Shown: in pieces, positions 1-7,200 of the stretch
Position numbering within the stretch: position 1 is the stretch's first letter
Layout of the letters: each line of letters begins with the position of its first letter
NCBI GenBank assembly: GCA_021774015.1
Contig: JAJFJO010000275.1
Span: 1 to 12,612, forward strand
Direction: 5' to 3'
Origin: Gammaproteobacteria bacterium
GTDB lineage: Bacteria; Pseudomonadota; Gammaproteobacteria; Coxiellales; Coxiellaceae
Length of the DNA: 12,612 bases
Notes under the pieces: generated by a model
The model's input: only the letters and a program-made list of their open reading frames with translations
The model's database searches: none
Told to the model about the DNA's origin: nothing
Position numbers and translations under genes: made by a program

Positions 1-1525
1 GTTGCGCATCAGCATGTGGCATTTTATATTGGCTCTGCATTTGCAGAGGTAAAAAAGGATTGGGTTTGGCGGCAGGAGGCCAAGTTCCATCATGCAAACC
101 CATGATCCACGCGTGATCAAATGAGAGCCCAATACTTTCTAATACACCCAAAATAATAATATTTGTTTTTTCTTGTTGCGGTTGGAAAATGATTTGCTGG
201 GTGAGGGTTATTAGTATTCTTAGTGCAGAAGCGAAATCGATATCACCACACATTGCATCAAGATCTTTGATTGTATTCAGGCTTTCCAGCCAGCGCTGGC
301 ATAGCTGATAGTCTTCGCTATTGAGAGTACGTGAACCTGGCCAGCCAATGCTATCTAATAAGTCACAAACCTGCTGTGCCCATTCGCTGGGTAGCGCCAA
401 ACGAGGCAGAGACTGAATGGTGTCATTAAAACTGCGCCAACGGTTGAGCCAAGTTGTTTGTGGGTAGTGTTCAATAATAGCAGTAAGTGGTTTATAAACA
501 CTATTCAGTGGCAAAGTGTGCGCCCCATATTCACGTAAGCGAGAATCCAAATGGGCACTAGCAGCGAGATCTTGTTCGTGTATAGCGAGATAAGGGGATT
601 GCAACCATTGGGCCGCAGTAGAGACATTCACTCTGTCTGTGGCTAGCCTTAATAACTTTAAAGCGGTGGCGATGATAGGGTATTGGTCGAGTGCTTTACC
701 TGCTGACATGTTAAAAGGTAGTGGTTTTTGGTCGTGACCTGGAATAAGGTTTTCTTCACAAAAAGTTTGAGTAAAAACACGCTCAATGGTAGCGCGTTGT
801 TGCTGTAGGTCCGGGATGATGCAGGCAATACGTTGTGAGGGATTTGTGTCATAAATAGTTTTAGCCCAAGAAGCCATTTGAATAATTTCTGCATCGTTGT
901 CCGGGAGTGTTACCCGTATTGTATTAGTTGGGTTAGTTTGTGTGGTAATAAGGTTGAGCTCGCAATGTGTTGGCAGATGATCAAAAAATTGTTGCCATAC
1001 CGGTGGCAGTTCCAAAAAACCCGCTAATGCAATGGAAGGCGGAAGTAGGGTGGGGTTATTGTTGAAAAATTCTACCAGTTGTTTGGGTAGTTGTGCTTGG
1101 CTAATCCAATGGTTCTGTTTGCAGCTTTTTTGAAACGATTGACACCATTGATGATACTCAGTCACGGCTTCACTATGTTGATTAGCGAGCTTTTCAGTGG
1201 TGATGTCCCAAAATTGTAGCTGTTGCCATGCTTGCATAGCGAGTTGTGTTGTCGCTGTGTAATCCAACATGCCGGCATTAGCTTCACGAATAATATTTTC
1301 CCAGACTAACTGTTCTTGGGTAGTGCTCAGAATTATGTGTTCTTGTTGGCAGTGCTGTGACCATATTGATTGTGCCCAGGTCGTTAAAGGTAAAATTTTT
1401 GGGCTTATCCAAACTGACTGATCGGCTTGTTGTTGTGCGTTATCACACTGATTGCGTAGAAAATTAGCAAGACGATTATTTGCAGTCAAAACGACAGTGT
1501 TGTGATTTAGTTTGCTCAAGTCCAT
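1..1525 (-). CDS. AddB-like DNA repair protein (TIGR03623 type), C-terminus missing
   Basis: I identify this as the 'probable DNA repair protein' family (TIGR03623), relatives of AddB/RecB-like recombination nucleases. The first 508 codons are present and open, and the C-terminal part runs off the left edge. The N-terminus has the family pattern: a strand followed by NNRLANFLR where a helicase would carry its Walker A loop, then W-ISPKILPLTTWAQSIW. Near residues 470-508 it has DHAWIMGLHDGTWPP and NPFLPL, the second family hallmark. No GKT/GKS ATP-binding motif is visible, so the helicase-like part is probably inactive. In the family a PD-(D/E)XK nuclease domain follows further on, outside this window. 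The ATG at 1523-1525 is preceded by AGGA about 11 nt upstream. A UvrD/AddA-like partner gene would be expected to the left. The function in double-strand-break processing is inferred from the family. Confidence 0.75.
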   Translation of the reverse strand, partial: MDLSKLNHNTVVLTANNRLANFLRNQCDNAQQQADQSVWISPKILPLTTWAQSIWSQHCQQEHIILSTTQEQLVWENIIREANAGMLDYTATTQLAMQAWQQLQFWDITTEKLANQHSEAVTEYHQWCQSFQKSCKQNHWISQAQLPKQLVEFFNNNPTLLPPSIALAGFLELPPVWQQFFDHLPTHCELNLITTQTNPTNTIRVTLPDNDAEIIQMASWAKTIYDTNPSQRIACIIPDLQQQRATIERVFTQTFCEENLIPGHDQKPLPFNMSAGKALDQYPIIATALKLLRLATDRVNVSTAAQWLQSPYLAIHEQDLAASAHLDSRLREYGAHTLPLNSVYKPLTAIIEHYPQTTWLNRWRSFNDTIQSLPRLALPSEWAQQVCDLLDSIGWPGSRTLNSEDYQLCQRWLESLNTIKDLDAMCGDIDFASALRILITLTQQIIFQPQQEKTNIIILGVLESIGLSFDHAWIMGLHDGTWPPAAKPNPFLPLQMQSQYKMPHADAQ

Positions 1526-2207
1526 ATACGGTGATTTCCTACAAAGTATTTACGCAATATCGGTTGCAAAAAAACAGCTGACTTCGCTCTGAAGATGTTT
1601 ATGATAACGTAGTTGTACACAGCTGCAACAACTAGTTAAAAAATAGATAAAAACTTTCACAAAGGATGTGTGATTTCTAAATAAATACTGTAACTCATTG
1701 TTTTTTATATAATAATAATTCTGCGTGATTTATGCCCATTTTGATTGGCCTCTTGCAACTACTGGGGTTTATCCGGTATTCGAACATATAACTCACAAAC
1801 TTATCCACAGAAGCTGTGGAAAAGTGAAATGCTGGTCTAATATTTTATCCCTCCGTATATTTGAAGATAGATGACATATATCAATATGGTTTTTTTTAGA
1901 TCGTGGTATGATCTTCGCGCTCGTGAATGCAGGTGCATATTCCTGTTGCACCAAATAAACAATGTGTTAAGAATATGCTGCCCACTCTTCTTGCTACTTA
2001 ACCCGCTTAATCTCTCCAACGCCAAATTTTGTCAAACCAAGCTTCGGTTGGGTTATAAAGACGCAGAAGGGTAAATCAGCCCTTATCTGGCATTGTTTGA
2101 GTCCAGTCAGCTACGTTAGAGTGTTAAACTTAACTGCAGTTGGGGTAAGAGATAAATACCTGTAGTATGGCCTACACTCAAATTACATTCTCATTGCGGC
2201 GAGTATA
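1526..2207. other. Non-coding stretch with small hairpins and a DnaA-box-like motif
   Basis: No convincing gene is seen in these 682 bases. It holds a 7-bp perfect inverted repeat (TAGTTGT at 1610-1616, ACAACTA at 1628-1634) and an AT-rich run (about 1630-1730). It also holds a 41-bp repeat copy (1783-1823) and two further hairpins: AGATC/GATCT at 1898-1914 and GGTGCA/TGCACC at 1932-1952. A small inverted repeat (TGTAG/CTACA, about 2162-2177) lies just past the end of the beta-propeller gene and could be a weak terminator. I see no tRNA, tmRNA, 6S or RNase P hallmarks. A 67-codon frame at 1871-2074 has no ribosome-binding site and an implausible composition. Confidence 0.6.
1783..1823 (+). 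repeat. 41-bp dispersed repeat, copy 1, with hairpin and DnaA-box-like core
   Basis: This copy matches 9910-9950 at 35 of 41 positions without gaps. The first 17 bases are identical, as are the last 10 (CTGTGGAAAA). The second half is an inverted repeat, TCCACAG-AAG-CTGTGGA, and TTATCCACA at 1801-1809 is a perfect consensus DnaA box. Both copies are intergenic and in the same orientation. The role is unknown: a transcription terminator, a protein-binding site or a small mobile repeat are all possible. Confidence 0.7.
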
Positions 2208-3687
2208 TTACTGGGCTGCTTGTATCATATCCAATATAAGTTCACAGCTCTCGCCCTCATTGATACTGCTAGATAACTTTGTGCGAGTCGCTGAGTCCCT
2301 CTGAGGGGGGTTGCAAGATTTCGTTAAATCCCGCTTAAATAAACCTATGTTTTCAAGATAACAATCTGCTGGAAAGATTTCTTGCGAATCTATATCTAAC
2401 ATCTTAGCTTCTTGAATGGATTCATTTGTTATGTCAATCGATTCTAATTCTGAACACTCAATATGGTTTTTATTTTTTAATGAAGCAATTGATGTTTGTT
2501 TGGCCCATATGAACTGACCATTTTTAGTGAATAAGGCAAGAGTAAAATATTTTTCATAACAATTCAAAGAGCGGCCGCCTATCATAAAAAAACGTTCCTG
2601 GCCTTTAACTGAAACATTCTCAGTTTTTAATAGAGAAGAAATAGATCTCATTGCGTAGAAGGGTTCGTATTTTGACTGTGGTGATGAATCGATTGCTAGC
2701 TTTTGTCCCCAAAGAAAATCACCTTTACTGCCAGAGAGCCCCATTATAAACGAGTAATAGGGGGGCATGTTCGGATTAGTTTGATTGAAGGTATGTCGAA
2801 TGCCACTCACGACAACATGCCCATCCTGGTTTATCAAGATTGACTCAATGGAACCATTTTCAATTCGTTTACCCCAGAGTAACTGCCCTTGCGTAGTTAA
2901 ATTAATGACAAACATATTTCCAGCATCTGAAGCTCCTGAAACAAAAATTTTATTATCAGCAGTAATAGCAATTGATGTTGAAAAATATATATTGCGTTGT
3001 CCTCCAAATTGTTTTGCCCAAACAATATCTCCTTTTCTTGATATGCGAGCAAAAAAAGCATTGTCTTGGTTATCAACACTATTCCAAAACCTACCAACTA
3101 ATATTGCATCAAGTGAATTTTCATTGTTTAATTCAGCCATCGCCAAAATTTCTATTTCTGCTTCATCACTTTTATTTGATTTAAACAGCTTACTCCATAG
3201 TGGAGCACCATTATCGCTTATTTGGGTGATGATTTGATGAAATACTGTGGTTATTTTTACTCCAAGATATATCTCCTGATTTAGTGAATTTCGCAGCGAC
3301 AATACTTTTTTCTGACATTGAGTTGACATCTGCTCCTCCAATAGCATAGTAATCACCTTGATTATTTTTAGCCAACAAGTTTCTAGAGTCTCGTTCATTC
3401 CCGTATAGCTCTAATGAAACACTGCTATTTAATTGTAGAAAAATTGGCTTTTGATCTGCGAAACTTTGAAAACAATGCCATGAGGAACCATTTAATAAGT
3501 TGTTTGCGATCAAGCTGAGTTTATTTGTGCGTTTGTTTGATGAAGGATCTAAATCTAAAAAATCTATTCTGTTTTCAGTGCCTTCTTTAATAGCAGTCAA
3601 GGAAAAAATAAAATTAGCAAAAGCAGACAGAAATAAAGTTACAAAAAATAGTGAAGTTAAAATTATAGGATGGTTTTTCCTTTTCAT
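2208..3687 (-). pseudogene. Secreted SBBP-like beta-propeller protein, split by a frameshift
   Basis: Two overlapping frames make one protein of about 490 residues. The 5' frame (3687 down to about 3254) starts at an ATG with GGAG 7 nt upstream (3695-3698). It encodes a signal peptide: MKRK, a hydrophobic run, then probable cleavage after FLSAFA. The 3' frame continues to the stop at 2208. Both frames carry the same repeat, ending in a G-(D/Q)-(I/L/F)-x-W-(A/S/G)-K unit: GDISWSK in the first frame; APLWSK, GDIVWAKQFGG, GQLLWGK, GDFLWGQ and GQFIWAK in the second. This resembles the SBBP-type propeller repeat, with the strand IAITADNKIFVSG between units. Removing one base in the T5 run at 3254-3258 (A5 on the coding strand) joins the frames as SWSK-ITTVFHQIITQ. 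A sequencing error or slippage at this run cannot be excluded. The specific function is unknown; it is probably a periplasmic or surface protein. Confidence 0.7.
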
Positions 3688-3800
3688 TTTTTTTCTCCGT
3701 GTATGTAAGTGTTTTTAATTCGCAACTCTGGTGTTTGAGTGCAACCTGAAGTTGTTTTGCTAAACTAAGTAAGCAGAATACCACAGTACTTGTTGGTGTG

Positions 3801-4079
3801 CTATATGGCTTTAGCCCGAATTTTAGTGGGCTGTTGGTACAAGCGGTTTATGTCCCCATGCGGGTGATCGATACGAAAAGTGAGTCCTCTCGACCAGGCC
3901 TCTAAATGTGCAAAGAACGGAACAATCATTCCATCAGTGGCGTATGCCCAAGCAGCTGTCATTAAAACTTGCGCCTTTCTATGCTTTTTAAGCCAAAAAA
4001 TAGCCGCCAAAAGTAAAAAAGCGCCACACAGATAATCTTCGATCACTGTGGTTGCATTGACAGCGAAATAATCAAGGCT
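3801..4079 (-). pseudogene. Short membrane-protein remnant
   Basis: The frame is open from just below a TGA at 4080-4082 to the stop at 3801. The first possible start is GTG at 4044-4046, giving 81 codons, but no Shine-Dalgarno sequence precedes it. The encoded segment begins IEDYLCGAFLLLAAIFWLKK, a clear membrane-spanning stretch. A second hydrophobic patch follows (MTAAWAYATDGMIVPFFAHLEAW), then a hydrophilic tail. Codons upstream of the GTG (DYFAVNATTV) read as natural protein, and upstream of them stop codons occur (TAA and TGA four codons apart). I infer the 3' end of an older, longer gene that lost its start. I do not recognise the family with confidence. It could instead be a real small membrane protein starting at the GTG. 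Confidence 0.4.
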
Positions 4080-4251
4080 TCAACGCAGTGTTTAACCAAC
4101 TATAAACAAATGCCATAGTATAGGTTAAGTAATAAACGGCTCTCATTGCTGCTCTTTATTTTGTGCTTGATAGCTAATAACGCACTACAGATACTACAGC
4201 ACAGGACCAGCAGTGCTTAATTGTATAGTTTTAATAGGGTTTGTTGTTTTA

Positions 4252-7200
4252 TTATTGTCGTCTAGAGCTAAAAACGGTGCCCTCGCTTGTTACTGCATTG
4301 ACATCTTGTTGTAAGATAATATCGTTACGCCCCATGCGTAAATCGACGTGTACAGGTTGATGGTCAGCTGCGGTTTTGGTTGCCTCATCGCGGTTTTTGC
4401 ATTGGGCACTGAACAATGACATGGCCACTAAAGGTTTGTTAGTTGAGAATATGCAGGATTCTGCAAGTGTTTCGCGTAGTTGGTTGATGAAGGTTGAATT
4501 TGAGTTTTGTAACCCCAGCAAGCCTAGTTCACAGTCAAAACAAATATAAAATTTTGAGTGAATATTTAAAACGATAGCATACACTTTGCAGCCATGACTA
4601 TAATTGGGGTCTTGTTTGAAAGCTTCAGCAATCGCTCTTATGGTTTCAGGATTTTCTAAATGATCATATAAACCTGTCTCGCCATGATGGTAGCGTAATT
4701 CGTAAGATTTTGTGCCATCAGGTAAAACGCTTGTACCATAGAGAGTTTTAGCGCCATTTGCAGTTAAAGGTCGGTGATTCGTGTGAATGTCATCGACTGC
4801 TTGTGTTTTTGCGTGGTCAGGCGCGAGTTCATAACGATCAATAACTCGTTGCAATGCATCAGGGCTTCGAGTTCTGCGAGATCCGAAGTTGGAGATGCCC
4901 GCAGCTGATGCGCTGGCATCTGCAGTAACTGTTTCGCGAGACTGCCAAAAATCAGAGACGTGTGCACGTTGTTTTTGTAAAAATGTTAAATTTACTTTAA
5001 CGGTTGTGCGGCCATGATCACCGCCTTTGCGATGCTTCTTATCAGAAACCACAAATATTATATTGGCAGCAGCAAGGTTGGCACCTCTATCTGTTGTGGA
5101 CATTTCTCTAGCAACTGTTGCCCGTAACCCGGCATGGATGTCAGTTGTATCAATTGTGATTGTTTTATTTGGTTTGCCTGGCCTTGAGGCGTAAGTTACC
5201 TCAAGTTTTTGTGCCCAATGAAGGGCTTGTTCAGGGTTGGGTAATTGTCGCATCTGTTGTAGTAACTGTGGTATTACATGATCAGCTGAGTATAGTGCAC
5301 GAGCAAGTGTTAGTGGGCGTTGGCCTTGCGCATTAGTTCTTGTTTTATCTAAGGTTGGTTCTAGTAAAGCGCGATCTAGCATTGCGATATGTGTTGATGT
5401 GTTTTGTCTGACAATATAATGCAGCATTGTTTCACCCTGATTATCTTGGATATTTATATTGGTATTACGCTGTAAAAATAATGTTTTTAAAACTTTATAC
5501 AATCCTCGTTGAGCGCAAAGGTGTAAGGCAGTTACGTTACTTCGCCCAGTTGATAGATCATTTACAAGCTCATTTATATCCAAACCTGAGGGAATAAGCA
5601 AACGAAGTATAGTCGCTCTAAGAGCATCTATTTCATGAGTTGAAGTAGGGTAGGTTGAGCCCCCAAGGGTATAAAACAAAGTGCCATAGCCAAGTATACA
5701 CTTTGCAGTGATGTCACTTTTCGCTATTAACTCTTTGACAGCTTCCAGGTTGGCATGTAAACAAGCCATATGTAATGGAGTTAAACCGGCTAGATCAGTT
5801 GTGGTTGCATCTGCAGCGGTGCTCGCTAGCAATAACCGAAGAATATCTGGTTGATTGCCCTCAGCTGCAGCATGTAAGGCTGTACGCCCATAAGCATCGG
5901 TGTAATGTATAGAAGTTGGTTGACGCTCTAATAAAGCCTCGAGTTCGGTCAGTTGACCTTGATAAGAACAATAAAGTAGTTGTTGGCCTATAGCCGTATC
6001 ATCAAAAACAGCTACAGGTCTAGGAGTAGGCTGCTCGGCAGCGGCAGCGGCACCAGCACCAGCACCAGCACCAGCATCTGCATCAGAGTCACGACCTGTT
6101 ACGGAGGGTGACTCTGCAGCGCGTCTTTTGGGGTGTAGAAAATCAAATACTGATGGTTGGTTTGCTTTAGGCGCAGGCAATCGTCCACGTTTTCGGCTGG
6201 GGGGTGGAGGTGCTAGAATTGTTGCGGCAGTGGCAGCCGCAGCCGCAGCCGCAGCCGCAGCCGCTCCTCCTGATTCTGTTGTAGTGCTGGCAGGCTGGTC
6301 TAATATAGCATCTGGGTTGGTCAATGCTATCGTCAATTCGTTGTTATCGCTGGCTTGAGCTAGCGACATCGGTGTCTCATGTTTGTTATTTATTTTACCT
6401 GCTGACAACCCAAAATCTTTTATTAGTCGTGCAACAAAAATAGGATTGTTTGCTCGCACAGCAATATGCAATAGGGTTGTTCCATCTTCTCGCTTCATGT
6501 ATGGGCTTGCGCCTTGGCGTAGTTTATGAAAAGAGTTTCGCATGTGTCCCAAGCTCGCTTCAGTGAAAATTTCTGTTGCTAATTGTTTATTCTTTTTTAC
6601 TAATTTACTGTGTGCCGTTAAGATTGATCTTGAATAGGTAACAGCTGCTTGGGTATAAGGGCGACCATATTCGGGGACAATTTTTTCTGCAGGGCGGTGA
6701 GTGGCATGAGATATATTCAATGTTGTAATCGCACGATTACTTCCTATTTCTCGCAAGAATTGCTCCACCCCATCCTCAGTTACCTGATTTTTTGCGATAA
6801 ATAATGTATGTATGCGTTGATTTTGTTTTAAAGCACGAGCCAATAAACTCAACCCAAGGCTACCAAAAGTATTTTCATCAATAATCAGTGTTTCTAAGCG
6901 GCCGTGGTTAGTGACTAAGGTATTTAGTTCTTGCATGGCAGTATCATCAAGACCAGAATCAGAGAGATGAAGGTGTGACAAATTCCTTAATCTCTGTAAC
7001 GCAGTAAGGATGGTTGGCATACTGGTATTAAGTTGTGGGTTTTTTTCTAGCTGTATGGTCGTTAATGTTTCCTGACATTGAGTGATAATAGTAATCAAGT
7101 GCGCAGATGCAGCAGAGGGCAAGTTTGTATTAAGGAATGATAGATGAGTTAACGCTATTTGTTTCTGTGTGATTGTTTCTATAAGTGTCATAGGAAAAGT

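Noticed and set aside
658..894. Minus-strand frame inside the AddB-like gene
   Set aside because: The frame used by the AddB-like gene is open over the whole region and shows family motifs; this is a shadow in another frame.
1630..1860. Chromosomal replication origin
   Set aside because: Only one perfect DnaA box and no dnaA, dnaN or gidA neighbours; kept only as a low-interest cluster.
1871..2074. 67-codon plus-strand open frame
   Set aside because: No ribosome-binding site, odd composition rich in Cys/Leu/Arg, overlaps hairpins, and no recognisable domain.
4252..4330. Dot/Icm E-block secretion signal at the C-terminus of the giant protein
   Set aside because: The last ~25 residues contain a single Glu and end in SSRRQ, so the signal is not convincing; the effector call rests on domain content.
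6128..6358. Plus-strand frame with a poly-Ala run opposite the giant gene
   Set aside because: It is the antisense reading of the GCAGCC repeat, which also encodes alanines on the other strand; no start signal.
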